Assembly (NCBI GenBank): GCA_963747765.1
Contig: CAVVGH010000007.1
Span: 186,001-250,000, forward strand
DNA length: 64,000 nt
Origin: VRUE01 sp963747765
GTDB lineage: Bacteria > Actinomycetota > Thermoleophilia > Solirubrobacterales > 70-9
Direction of reading: 5' to 3'
The first letter of the stretch is position 1, and the number at the start of each line of letters is the position of its first letter. Below the pieces are notes generated by a model. The model did no database searches, was not told where the DNA came from, and worked only from the letters and a program-made list of their open reading frames with translations. Shown here in pieces: positions 24,250 to 32,741 of this stretch. Both the position numbers and the translations under genes were made by a program.

Positions 24250-25200
24250 ATGCGCGAGAAAACCCTCGATCGTCTGATCCGGATCGGTCTCGTACTGGTC
24301 GTCGTCGTGGTCGGATTCGAGGCTGTGAGCTATCTCCTGGACCGGTTGAACGAGCCGCAATCGCTTGTGGAGCGCCGGATCAGCGCCGCGGAGAAGGCGG
24401 TGCGCGAGCAACCTGACGAGACCGGGCTGCGACTGCAACTTGCCGACATCTATCGGGTGGCCGAACGGCCTGACAGCGCCCTCGACCAGTACGACGAAGT
24501 CCTCAAGCTCGAAAAATCCCAGACGACGGCACTGCTCGGTCGCGGCGAAGTGCTTGCCGAAAAGGGTGAGGGCTCCGAAGCCGCGAAGTCCTTCAAGAAG
24601 ATCATCGATAACGCCGGGGGCGAAGAGTTCGCCAACGTCGACCCGCAGCTCGAGGCCGCCTACTACGGCCTCAGCTCGGTGCTGCTCGCCGAAGGCCGGG
24701 CGAAGAAGGCGATGACGGCCGCGCAGCGCGCCGTCAAGATCGAACCCGGAGACGCCGACGTCTGGAACCTGCTGGGCGAAACGGCCCTGAAGGCCGGCGC
24801 GCCCAGCTTGGCGGTCAAGGCATTTCGCCAGGCCGTGCTGTTCGTCCCGAATGGTTGGTGTGAGCCCTACGAAGGACTCTCGGGCGCCTACCGGAAGCTC
24901 CACCGGAAATCCTACGCGCGATACGCGGCGGGAATGGTGGATCTGTGCGAAGACCGGCCGGCCGATGCAACGCGCCGGCTGCGATCGCTGACGTCCAGCC
25001 CAGCCGCCGTCGATGCGATGCTCGGACTGGGAATGGCCGCCGAGGCCGAATCGCACCGTGCCGCCGCGGCGCGCTGGTACCGCAAGGTCCTCGCCGTCGA
25101 TTCAGAGAACTTCAATGCCCGCAACAACCTGAGCCGGGTTACCGCTGCGCATCCTGGAGCGGAGACGCCCACCGGCGACACAAGTATCGGAGGTGCTTGA
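24250..25200 (+). CDS. Membrane-anchored TPR-repeat protein
   Basis: 316 residues. An N-terminal signal-anchor helix (IGLVLVVVVVGFEAVSYLL) is followed by at least five tetratricopeptide-like helical pairs (e.g. LRLQLADIYRVAERPDSALD, VWNLLGETALKAGAPSLAVK, ...AARWYRKVLAVDSENFNARN). The repeats would lie on the outer face of the membrane and bind protein partners. It is the first gene of a unit with the NHL-repeat protein and a six-heme cytochrome, so a scaffolding or assembly role for the cytochromes is likely, comparable to CcmI/NrfG-type TPR helpers. Confidence 0.75.
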   Translation: MREKTLDRLIRIGLVLVVVVVGFEAVSYLLDRLNEPQSLVERRISAAEKAVREQPDETGLRLQLADIYRVAERPDSALDQYDEVLKLEKSQTTALLGRGEVLAEKGEGSEAAKSFKKIIDNAGGEEFANVDPQLEAAYYGLSSVLLAEGRAKKAMTAAQRAVKIEPGDADVWNLLGETALKAGAPSLAVKAFRQAVLFVPNGWCEPYEGLSGAYRKLHRKSYARYAAGMVDLCEDRPADATRRLRSLTSSPAAVDAMLGLGMAAEAESHRAAAARWYRKVLAVDSENFNARNNLSRVTAAHPGAETPTGDTSIGGA

Positions 25201-25201
25201 G

Positions 25202-26296
25202 ATGGCGAGCGCAGACGACCTATCCTCGCCGGCCTTCGACTCCCCATCGTCGGGCCCTGCGAAGGGCAGTGCCGCGAAGGGCAAGGACACTGCCAAGGCG
25301 AGTGCCGGCGGCGCGCTCAGCGAGGAGGCGCTCAAGACTCGTAAGCGCCGGCGGCGCAAAGTCGCAGCGCTCGTGCTGCTCGCGGCGATCATTGCCTACC
25401 TCATCTACCGCCTTCTCTCCGGCGGCGATTCACTGCCGGGAATCTCCGCGAAGCTGCCCCACTACGACAGCAGTGTCTATGGCGTGAGCCAGCCGATGGG
25501 CGTCGCGGTCAGCCCCGACGGCGACCGCGTTTACGTCACCGAAACCGGCGGTCGCCGGCTGGTACGAGTCTACGATCGCTCCGGCAATGAAGTCGATGCG
25601 CTGAAGCCCCCTGGTCGCGTTGCGAACCAAGCTCTGCCTGTGTACGTGGCGGTCAACCCGGTTACCGGCGATGTCTTCGTAAGCGACCGTCTGGGCGAGG
25701 CGGTCGATGTCTACAGCGAGGACGGTGCGTATCGCCGCACATTCACACCCCGTGGCCGCCTCGGCAAGGGCGCCAGCCCGCTCGGGCTGGCCTTCGATGC
25801 GGACGGCAAGCTCTACATGACCGATGTCGGTGGGGGCCGCCGCTCGCACCGGGTCCTGGTCTTCGGCAACGGCGAGGAGCCGCTGCGCACGCTCGGCGCA
25901 CCGGGCAGCTTTTGGTTCCCCAACGGGCTTGCGGTCGACTCGAACGATGACGTTTACGTTGCCGACAGCAACGACGGCCGGCTCGCTATTTTCGATTCGG
26001 AGGGCAAGTCCGCCGCCTCGATTCGGCGCGGCGTGGCGGACGGAGATCTTGGCCTGCCGCGCGGCGTGGCGATCCACGACGACAAGCTCTTCGTGGTGGA
26101 CACGACGGCTCATACCGTCAAGGTCTACGACATCTCGGGCGGCGTGACGAAGGTGCCCTCCTACGTTGGCTCCTTTGGCACCGAGGGGATCGAAGACGGG
26201 GCGTTCGAGTACCCGAATGGGATCGCCATCGATGGCGACGGGCGGATCTACGTCACCGACCGGGAAAACAACCGGGTCCAGATCTGGACGTACTGA
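25202..26296 (+). CDS. Membrane-anchored NHL-repeat beta-propeller
   Basis: 364 residues. After a charged cytoplasmic start, one membrane helix (VAALVLLAAIIAYLIYRLLS) anchors an extracellular domain of about six NHL repeats (MGVAVSPDGDRVYVTETGGR, LGLAFDADGKLYMTDVGGGR, NGLAVDSNDDVYVADSNDGR, RGVAIHDDKLFVVDTTAHTV, NGIAIDGDGRIYVTDRENNR). ATG 25202 has GGAGG eight bases upstream and was preferred over GTG 25193. NHL propellers next to multiheme cytochromes recur in metal-reducing and nitrogen-cycling bacteria, where they are thought to organise extracellular complexes; function here is inferred. Confidence 0.8.
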   Translation: MASADDLSSPAFDSPSSGPAKGSAAKGKDTAKASAGGALSEEALKTRKRRRRKVAALVLLAAIIAYLIYRLLSGGDSLPGISAKLPHYDSSVYGVSQPMGVAVSPDGDRVYVTETGGRRLVRVYDRSGNEVDALKPPGRVANQALPVYVAVNPVTGDVFVSDRLGEAVDVYSEDGAYRRTFTPRGRLGKGASPLGLAFDADGKLYMTDVGGGRRSHRVLVFGNGEEPLRTLGAPGSFWFPNGLAVDSNDDVYVADSNDGRLAIFDSEGKSAASIRRGVADGDLGLPRGVAIHDDKLFVVDTTAHTVKVYDISGGVTKVPSYVGSFGTEGIEDGAFEYPNGIAIDGDGRIYVTDRENNRVQIWTY

Positions 26297-26297
26297 G

Positions 26298-27275
26298 ATG
26301 AGCCGGCTCAGGCTGAGGATCGGGGCACCGACGGCCTTCGTTCTCGGCTGCGTCGTGTCGCTGCTTGCCAGCCCGGTTGCTTCTCGGGCCGACAACGGGC
26401 CGCACGCCCCGAGCACCGGAATCGTCACCGACAGCTGTGCCCTCTGTCACCGACTGCATACCGCCCAAGGCCCCCGTCTGCTGAAAGACCCGCAGAAATC
26501 GCTTTGCTATGCGTGCCATGGCTCGTCGTCGGCCGGCGCCAACACCGACGTCGAGGACGGTGTCGGCTACTCGGGAGAGGGCCGGAGCGGGGGGAAAGCG
26601 GGGGCCCTGCGGGGCGGCGGTTTCAAATATGCGCTGATCGGCTCGAGTGCCGCATCTGGCCAGCGAAGCGAACCTCCGAATCCTGACGGGGTGGTGCCGG
26701 TGCTTGGCGCGGCGGCCGAAGCAACTTCGACCCACTCGATTGACTCCTCTCAGCAGACGGCCTGGGGCAACGGGCCGGTCAGCGGATCGCTGGAATACGG
26801 AAAGTCCATTCCGCTGCGCTGCGGCAGCTGCCACGACCCGCACGGGAATGGCAACTACCGGACGCTGAGGCCAATTCCGAAAGATTCCGGGGCCGGCAGC
26901 GGTGTGTCGATCCCGGATGCGACAAATAAGGTCTACACGACCGAAAACTACTGGCAGGTCGCGGACGCGAATGCCGCAGGCTTCATAGCCAATATCTCTT
27001 CCTGGTGCGCCACCTGCCACACGCGCTACCTCAGCCCCAGCACCGAAGCCGGGGCCGAAAGCGGCGACGCCGTCTTCACGCAGCGCCACCGGACCGATCA
27101 GACGGCGCAGGGCTCATCCAACTGCATCCAGTGCCACGTCGCGCATGGCTCCAATGCGACCTCCGAACCGAGCTCGGGTGGGGTTCACAGCCTTGCGGGG
27201 GTTCCGGCCCCGGCTGACGGCTACCTGTTGCGGATCGACAACCGGGGCGTCTGCCAGATGTGCCACGAGGAATGA
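26298..27275 (+). CDS. Secreted six-heme cytochrome c (first)
   Basis: 325 residues with signal peptide (FVLGCVVSLLASPVASRA). Six CXXCH heme sites: CALCH (about residue 47), CYACH (70), CGSCH (175), CATCH (237), CIQCH (276) and CQMCH near the C-terminus. The first two and the later ones form paired-CXXCH style motifs with conserved CHDPHGNGNYR and CHVAHGS segments. No membrane anchor follows the signal peptide, so it is soluble outside the membrane. ATG 26298 stands one base after the NHL gene stop. Closely related in order and spacing to the cytochrome at 27542, so the pair arose by duplication. Confidence 0.9.
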   Translation: MSRLRLRIGAPTAFVLGCVVSLLASPVASRADNGPHAPSTGIVTDSCALCHRLHTAQGPRLLKDPQKSLCYACHGSSSAGANTDVEDGVGYSGEGRSGGKAGALRGGGFKYALIGSSAASGQRSEPPNPDGVVPVLGAAAEATSTHSIDSSQQTAWGNGPVSGSLEYGKSIPLRCGSCHDPHGNGNYRTLRPIPKDSGAGSGVSIPDATNKVYTTENYWQVADANAAGFIANISSWCATCHTRYLSPSTEAGAESGDAVFTQRHRTDQTAQGSSNCIQCHVAHGSNATSEPSSGGVHSLAGVPAPADGYLLRIDNRGVCQMCHEE

Positions 27276-27451
27276 TCCTCGCCTGGCGAGGAAGGGCCGG
27301 AGGAGTCGAGTTCGTAGGGCCGGCCCCGAGCCGGAGGGCAGGGCCAGCCCGACTGAGGTACGCGTGGCCAACGGGGAAATCCTCCTGTCGGCGGGGGATT
27401 GCGCCTCATCTATACCGGTAGGGACACGCAGCCACGGCAGGCAGCGCCTAT

Positions 27452-27482
27452 CTGTACCCGAAACGTGCCGGCCGATGGATTG
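27452..27482 (+). promoter_or_regulatory. Shared cytochrome-cluster promoter motif, copy 2
   Basis: CTGTACCC (27452-27459), 16 bases, TGGATTG (27476-27482), 60 bases before the second cytochrome. The spacer shares aaacgtgcc with the third copy. Confidence 0.55.
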
Positions 27483-27541
27483 TGCAGGGGGCCTCTGCGG
27501 CGCATGATTTACATCGTAAATAGGCTCGGATGGAGGAAACA

Positions 27542-28528
27542 ATGAGAAGGTTGCTGGTCCTTGCAATGACTTGTGCGGCATCTGCCGCGGGCTTGCTGGT
27601 TGGGGCTGTGCCGGCGATGGCAGACGCCGGACCGCACCATGCAAGCACGGGCATCGTCACCGATACCTGCGCCGGCTGTCACCGGCTGCACACAGCGAAG
27701 GGCCCCCACCTGCTGAAACAGTCCCAGTCGTCGCTCTGCTATTCGTGCCATGGCTCCGGTGCGCCCGGCTCCTCCGAGGATGTCGTCAACGGAGTCGGCT
27801 ACGGCAGCGGACCGGCTGCTGCCCTGCGGGGAGGCGGCTTCCAGTACACCCTGATCGACAGCGGCAATCCCTCCGGAAGCGGCAGCAGCGGTGTGATCCC
27901 GACGCGCAGCCCCGGGAGCGGGCAGCCCGTGACATCGACCCACTCCGTCAGCGGCACGCCGCAGACAGCCTGGGGCTTCGGAGAAGTCGATGGCTCGGTG
28001 AACTACGGCAAGACGATCTCGCTCAGCTGCGGCAATTGCCACGATCCGCACGGGAACGGCAACTACCGGATCTTGCGCACCACGCCTAAGGAAACCATCG
28101 AACACGGCGAAGCGATGCCGGCCTGGGGCGAAGTCGCGATCCCGGACACTTCGACCAAGGACTACACGACGTCGAACTACTGGGCAGCCTATGACGCGAC
28201 CACGGCAGGCTTCATGGAAAACATCGCGTCCTGGTGCACGATCTGCCATACGCGCTACCTGGCCGACCACGAAGGCCACACCGACAGCGGCGACCCCGTG
28301 TACACCTACCGCCACACCTCGGATCAGAACACGCAGGGCGCGGGCAAGCGCAACTGCATCCAGTGCCACGTCGCGCACGGCTCCAGCGCCCACATGGGCG
28401 AACGGTCGTCCTCGGTGGCCTTCCCCGATGCCAGCGGCGCCCTCGGACCTGGAGAAGAAGGTGGCGACAGCCGCCTGCTGCGGATCGACAGCAGAGGCGT
28501 CTGCAAAATGTGCCACGGCGACAAGTAA
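27542..28528 (+). CDS. Secreted six-heme cytochrome c (second)
   Basis: 328 residues with signal peptide (LLVLAMTCAASAAGLLVGAVPAMA cut to fit: hydrophobic core residues about 6-25, AMA cleavage). Six heme sites CAGCH, CYSCH, CGNCH, CTICH, CIQCH and CKMCH lie at the same relative places as in the preceding cytochrome, including CHDPHGNGNYR and CHVAHGS. The two differ in the loops between sites two and three. ATG 27542 is preceded by GGAGG at good distance; ATG 27530 would lengthen it by four residues only. It has its own promoter motif, so expression may differ from its twin. Confidence 0.9.
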   Translation: MRRLLVLAMTCAASAAGLLVGAVPAMADAGPHHASTGIVTDTCAGCHRLHTAKGPHLLKQSQSSLCYSCHGSGAPGSSEDVVNGVGYGSGPAAALRGGGFQYTLIDSGNPSGSGSSGVIPTRSPGSGQPVTSTHSVSGTPQTAWGFGEVDGSVNYGKTISLSCGNCHDPHGNGNYRILRTTPKETIEHGEAMPAWGEVAIPDTSTKDYTTSNYWAAYDATTAGFMENIASWCTICHTRYLADHEGHTDSGDPVYTYRHTSDQNTQGAGKRNCIQCHVAHGSSAHMGERSSSVAFPDASGALGPGEEGGDSRLLRIDSRGVCKMCHGDK

Positions 28529-28667
28529 CGACCGATCGCAATCCTCCTCGCTGCGGCCGGCTGGTCGTGGCGAGGAGGTGACTCCTCCCACCGACTCATT
28601 CGCTGCAAATAGGAACCACAGGCCTTGCCGGTCCTCGCTCCTCCGAGTCACAGCCGACTGGCAACCA

Positions 28668-28703
28668 CCCGACGGGTATAGGTCGCGACCTATACCCGTC
28701 GGG
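28668..28703. promoter_or_regulatory. 36-bp perfect palindrome
   Basis: Arms of 18 bases, 28668-28685 and 28686-28703, complement each other without spacer (cccgacgggtataggtcg and its complement). It lies between the second cytochrome and the next promoter motif. There is no T tract. It may be an operator or a transcript-end hairpin. Confidence 0.6.
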
Positions 28704-28732
28704 CTATGCCGGGCGAATATGCACGGAGTCAT

Positions 28733-28763
28733 ATCTATCTAAAACGTGCCAAGTGACGGATTG
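28733..28763 (+). promoter_or_regulatory. Shared cytochrome-cluster promoter motif, copy 3
   Basis: ATCTATCT (28733-28740), 16 bases containing aaacgtgcc, CGGATTG (28757-28763), 34 bases before GTG 28798. The right block and spacing match copies 1 and 2; the left block is diverged. Confidence 0.45.
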
Positions 28764-28797
28764 CGCTTGAAACTACGCAAAGCGCACAATTCATACC

Positions 28798-29649
28798 GTG
28801 AGCGATAAGACAAGATCACGGGGGCGGGCGCCTCTGACGCGGGCCACCAGGAAGCTCTACGCCCGGCTCGGCCTGACACCTGAGGCAACCGACCAGGAGG
28901 TCGAGACGGCGCGGGCGGAGTTGGTCGGCTTTCTCGAAGGGGCGCCTGACGGTGCCCGTCGCTGGGCCCGCAACGAGATGGCCGCGATTGACGATGCTCA
29001 CGCGGCCCTCACCAGCCCGGACCGCAAGGCGGCAGCCGGTCGCAGCCGGGGCCTGAGGAGGCTGGGCGTGGTTGTCGCGACCCTTGCGATCACGGTCGGG
29101 GTGGTAGTCGGTGTCTATGAGGCGGGTGGCGGCGGCGACGATTCGACCGCCAACCAGGCCGGCGCGACCGAGGCGGGCGCGCTGAGTCCCGGCGACCAAG
29201 CGCGCGTGGCGCGGTTGATGAAGAAGCTCGACGCCAACCCAAAGGACTCCGCCTCCCTCGTCGCGCTCGGTGACATCTTCTTCAAGGCGGGCGACTACAA
29301 GAACGCAGGCAGCTGGATGGAACAGGCCGTGAAGCGGCAGCCGGGAAGCGTCAAGGCTCGGCTTGCCCTCGGTGCCGCGAAGTTCAACCTTGGCGACGTG
29401 CCCGCGGCCCGCGGGGAGTGGGAGCGGGTCGTCTCGCTCGATTCCGAGAACGTGGAGGCCTACTACGACCTCGGCTTCCTCTACCTGAGCAAGCAGCCCC
29501 CGAATATGGCGAAGGCGAAGCAGATGTGGCGCAAGGTGGTCGAGCTGGCACCCCCAGAGTCCTCGGTGGCGAAGACGGTGACCACGCACCTCAAGAGCCT
29601 GGAAAATGGCGAAGCCGGCGCCGCCGCCCCGTCCAGCAGCGAGAGGTGA
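28798..29649 (+). CDS. J-domain-like/TPR membrane protein
   Basis: 283 residues. The N-terminal about 75 residues (LYARLGLTPEATDQEVETAR ... AIDDAHAALTSPDRK) have the helical layout of a J-domain or of its degenerate relatives, without the HPD tripeptide. A single membrane helix (LGVVVATLAITVGVVVGVYE) leads to an external TPR domain of about three repeats. GTG 28798 heads the cytochrome c maturation operon and is separated by four bases from ccdA. TPR proteins in this place (CcmI-like) hold apocytochromes for heme ligation. Here the role is inferred from context. Confidence 0.7.
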   Translation: MSDKTRSRGRAPLTRATRKLYARLGLTPEATDQEVETARAELVGFLEGAPDGARRWARNEMAAIDDAHAALTSPDRKAAAGRSRGLRRLGVVVATLAITVGVVVGVYEAGGGGDDSTANQAGATEAGALSPGDQARVARLMKKLDANPKDSASLVALGDIFFKAGDYKNAGSWMEQAVKRQPGSVKARLALGAAKFNLGDVPAARGEWERVVSLDSENVEAYYDLGFLYLSKQPPNMAKAKQMWRKVVELAPPESSVAKTVTTHLKSLENGEAGAAAPSSSER

Positions 29650-29653
29650 ACGG

Positions 29654-30388
29654 GTGTCCGGGGTTGGCATCCCGATCGCCTTTCTCGCCGGAATCGTCTC
29701 ATTCGCGTCGCCCTGCTGTCTGCCGCTGGTGCCCGGTTACGTCAGCTACATGGTCAGCACCAATCCCGGCGGTCCAGCGGCGTCGCGTCGCGCGGGGCTC
29801 TTTCACTCGCTGGCATTCGTGGCGGGCTTCACGGTTGTCTTCATCGCCATCTGGGCTTCCGTGGGACTGGTCGGTTACCTGTTCCGCGACTACCTCGGCC
29901 TGCTGCGACAGCTCGGCGGGGCCGTTCTCATCTTCATGGGCCTGCACGTGGCGGGGCTGATCAGCGTCTCGGCGCTTCACCGGGAGGCGAAACTGCCGAT
30001 CGGCCCGGGCAGCGCCTCTGCAGACGCGACTGGAAGCAGCCGCAGCGAGCCGAGCTACGGGCGCTCGGCACTCGTCGGGGTCATCTTCTCCGCCGGCTGG
30101 ACGCCCTGCATCGGGCCGATCCTGGGCGGCATCATCGGCCTCGCCTCGGTCAGCGCCAGCGTCGCGGAGGGCACCGTCCTGCTCTTCGTCTACGCGATCG
30201 GGCTGGGGATTCCGTTCGTGCTCGTCGCGCTCGGCGCCACCGCGGTCAGCGAGCGGCTGCGCTGGTTCCGTCGCCACCAAACCGCGGTCAACGTCGCGAC
30301 CGGCGCGATGCTGGTCGGGGTCGGGTTCCTGATGATCACCAACACCCTCGCGCGCCTCTCCGGCGCCCTGCCGATCGTCGAACTGTGA
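29654..30388 (+). CDS. ccdA: CcdA/DsbD-type thiol-reducing membrane protein
   Basis: 244 residues, six membrane helices. The two redox cysteines lie in SFASPCCLPLVPGYVSY and SAGWTPCIGPILGGI, the hallmark pair of CcdA. It carries electrons from cytoplasmic thioredoxin across the membrane to keep apocytochrome CXXCH thiols reduced, presumably through the TlpA-like protein encoded three genes on. GTG 29654 with GAGAGG upstream was chosen. A soluble loop of about 30 residues rich in Ser/Gly separates the two halves. Confidence 0.9.
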   Translation: MSGVGIPIAFLAGIVSFASPCCLPLVPGYVSYMVSTNPGGPAASRRAGLFHSLAFVAGFTVVFIAIWASVGLVGYLFRDYLGLLRQLGGAVLIFMGLHVAGLISVSALHREAKLPIGPGSASADATGSSRSEPSYGRSALVGVIFSAGWTPCIGPILGGIIGLASVSASVAEGTVLLFVYAIGLGIPFVLVALGATAVSERLRWFRRHQTAVNVATGAMLVGVGFLMITNTLARLSGALPIVEL

Positions 30389-30395
30389 GGCGAAC

Positions 30396-31853
30396 GTGAG
30401 CGAGGCAATCACCACCACCACAGCTCCTCGGCCCGAAGCTGCCCACACGGGCGCCGGCCGCGGCCGCCGTTCGGTGCCCCCGCACACCTGGGTCTTCCGG
30501 CAGCTCACGTCGATGCGTGTTGCCCTGCTTCTACTCGGCGCGCTCGCGCTGCTGACCCTGGCCGGCACGCTGCTCGAGCAGGTCCCCACCGATGTGCGAA
30601 ACGACCCCCGCGCCTACGCGGAATGGCTCGACGCGGTGCGGCCCAAGTACGGCGGCTGGACTGACATTCTCGACACCCTGGGCCTTCTCTCGGTGTTTTC
30701 CTCGATCTGGTTCAAAGGGCTCCTGGTGCTTCTCTCCGCCAGCCTGATCAGCTGCTCGGTGAAAAACGTCCCGCGCCTGTGGCGGGTTGCCACCCGCCCA
30801 CGGATGGTGATGACCGACGCCTTCTTCGAGCGTGCGCCACACCGCGCGGCGCTCGCTTCCCAGCGCGACGCCGATGCAACCCTGGCGGCGGTCCGCTCCA
30901 GCTTCCGCTCGCACCTCTACCGCACCTCGATCAAACGCGACGGCGACGCCGTCCACGTTTGCGCCGACCGCTTTCGCTGGGGCCCGTTCGGGCGCATCGT
31001 CGCCCATCTCAGCTTCGTCGTCGTCCTGGTTGGCGCCACGCTCACGGCAACCGGTGGCTTCCGCGACGAGGGATTTGCCGTGCCGGTTGGCGGAACCGTG
31101 AAGGTTGGACACGGCACCGACCTTGCGGTCCGGGCGACGTCCTTCGCAGACACCTACTACCTGAGCGGCGAGCCGCGCGATTACGCGAGCGACCTCGTCG
31201 TCTACAAGGACGGCAAGCCAGTCAAGTCCCAGGAGATTCGCGTCAACCACCCGCTGCGATACGAGGGCATCAGCTTCTATCAGTCCTTCTTCGGCGCAGC
31301 GGTGGTGGTCCGGGCGCAGGACAGCAGGGGTCGCGTGCTCTTCAAGCGCGGCGTGCCGTTGCTGTACCAGTCCAAGGACGAAACGCACGTCATCGGTCGC
31401 TTCTCGCTTCCCGGCAGGGGACTGACCGTCTTTGCGGTGGCGCCTCAATCGGGCGAAATCGACAAGAGCATCGGACCGGGTCAGGCGCAGCTCGAGGTCT
31501 ACAGGCGCGGAACCAGCGAGCCGCTCGGTGTGCGGGTCCTATCGCAGGGAGAGCCCGGGAAGATCGCCGGGCTCGATTTCACCTTCGTCCGCGAGCGTCA
31601 GTTCGCGGGCCTCACGGTCGCCCGCGATCCCGGCTCGACCTGGGTCTGGGTCGGCTCGACCTTCCTGGTGATCGGGATCTGCATGGTCTTCATGTTCCCG
31701 CACAGGCGGGTGCGCGCGGTCGTTCGCAGCGCGGGTGGGGGCAGCGAGGTCGGAGTTGCGGCCATCAGGCGTCGCGACGCGGCCTTCGCCACCCAGTTCA
31801 AGGACTTGGTCAAGGACATGAGGCGCACCGTCGAGGGGGCGGGCGCAAGCTAG
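30396..31853 (+). CDS. resB: Cytochrome c biogenesis protein ResB
   Basis: 485 residues. Four membrane helices (MRVALLLLGALALLTLAGTLL; WFKGLLVLLSASLISC; FGRIVAHLSFVVVLVGATLTA; and TFLVIGICMVFMFPH) enclose a large outer domain between helices three and four, the standard ResB/Ccs1 topology. The segment NHPLRYEGISFYQSFF is strongly conserved in the family. With CcsA it forms the System II heme exporter and synthetase. GTG 30396 follows ccdA by seven bases. Confidence 0.92.
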   Translation: MSEAITTTTAPRPEAAHTGAGRGRRSVPPHTWVFRQLTSMRVALLLLGALALLTLAGTLLEQVPTDVRNDPRAYAEWLDAVRPKYGGWTDILDTLGLLSVFSSIWFKGLLVLLSASLISCSVKNVPRLWRVATRPRMVMTDAFFERAPHRAALASQRDADATLAAVRSSFRSHLYRTSIKRDGDAVHVCADRFRWGPFGRIVAHLSFVVVLVGATLTATGGFRDEGFAVPVGGTVKVGHGTDLAVRATSFADTYYLSGEPRDYASDLVVYKDGKPVKSQEIRVNHPLRYEGISFYQSFFGAAVVVRAQDSRGRVLFKRGVPLLYQSKDETHVIGRFSLPGRGLTVFAVAPQSGEIDKSIGPGQAQLEVYRRGTSEPLGVRVLSQGEPGKIAGLDFTFVRERQFAGLTVARDPGSTWVWVGSTFLVIGICMVFMFPHRRVRAVVRSAGGGSEVGVAAIRRRDAAFATQFKDLVKDMRRTVEGAGAS

Positions 31854-31868
31854 GAAGGAGCCAGATCG

Positions 31869-32741
31869 ATGCTCACGCTATCCGAGTACTGTGTCTTCGC
31901 CGGAATCATTGCGGTGATCCTCGCCTTGATCTCCTACGTCTTCGCGTTCGCCTCCGTTCGCGTTGCCCGCGCCCGGACGCTGGCCGCCGAGGGGCCGGAT
32001 GGGGCGGGAGCGGCAATCGAGACCGGACCGCCCGGCGGCCTGACCGCCTTCGGCACGGCGACGACGTGGCTGGCGCTTGGCTTTCTGAGTGCCGCGCTGG
32101 TCTTCCGCTGGTTCGGGACCGGCCACGGCCCCTTCGCGAACATGTACGAGTTCTCGGTTGCCTTTGCCTGGGGCGCGCTGACGGTCCACGTCTACTTCCT
32201 GTCCCGCTACGGCCAGTGGAGCACCGGAATCATCGTGCTCCCGGTCGCGCTCGCGATGTTGCTCTACGCCACCACCGTTCCGAGCACCGCCGAGCCGCTT
32301 GTCCCGGCGCTGCAGAACAACCTGTTGCTGACCGTCCACGTCGCCGTCGCGGTGATCGCCTACGGTGCCTTCGCGGTCGGCTTTGCCGCCGCGGTCCTCT
32401 ACCTGGTCCACCCGGACAACGGGCGATGGCCGCTGCCCAGCCGCGAGCTGCTCGACAACCTCTCCTACCGGGCGACGCTGATCGGCTTCCCGTTCCTGAC
32501 GCTGACGATCATTCTCGGGGCGCTGTGGGCCGACGTCGCCTGGGGAAGGTACTGGAGCTGGGACCCCAAGGAGTCCGCCTCGCTCGTCACCTGGCTTGTC
32601 TGCGGCGCCTACCTGCACGCGCGCGCCGCCCGCGGCTGGCGCGGCCAGCGAGCGGCGCTGCTGCTGATGGTCGTCTTCGCTGCGACGCTCTTCACCTACT
32701 TCGGAAACCTCTTCTTCGGGGGCCTGCACGCATATGGCTAG
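31869..32741 (+). CDS. ccsA: Cytochrome c biogenesis protein CcsA/ResC
   Basis: 290 residues, about eight membrane helices. The tryptophan-rich heme-handling motif is WGRYWSWDPKESASLVTWL. External and internal heme-ligand histidines are present in the NMYEF loop region, TVHVAVAV and YLHAR segments. It partners ResB in presenting heme to CXXCH sites. ATG 31869 follows resB by 15 bases with AGGAG upstream, and the 3' end overlaps the next gene by eight bases. Confidence 0.92.
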   Translation: MLTLSEYCVFAGIIAVILALISYVFAFASVRVARARTLAAEGPDGAGAAIETGPPGGLTAFGTATTWLALGFLSAALVFRWFGTGHGPFANMYEFSVAFAWGALTVHVYFLSRYGQWSTGIIVLPVALAMLLYATTVPSTAEPLVPALQNNLLLTVHVAVAVIAYGAFAVGFAAAVLYLVHPDNGRWPLPSRELLDNLSYRATLIGFPFLTLTIILGALWADVAWGRYWSWDPKESASLVTWLVCGAYLHARAARGWRGQRAALLLMVVFAATLFTYFGNLFFGGLHAYG

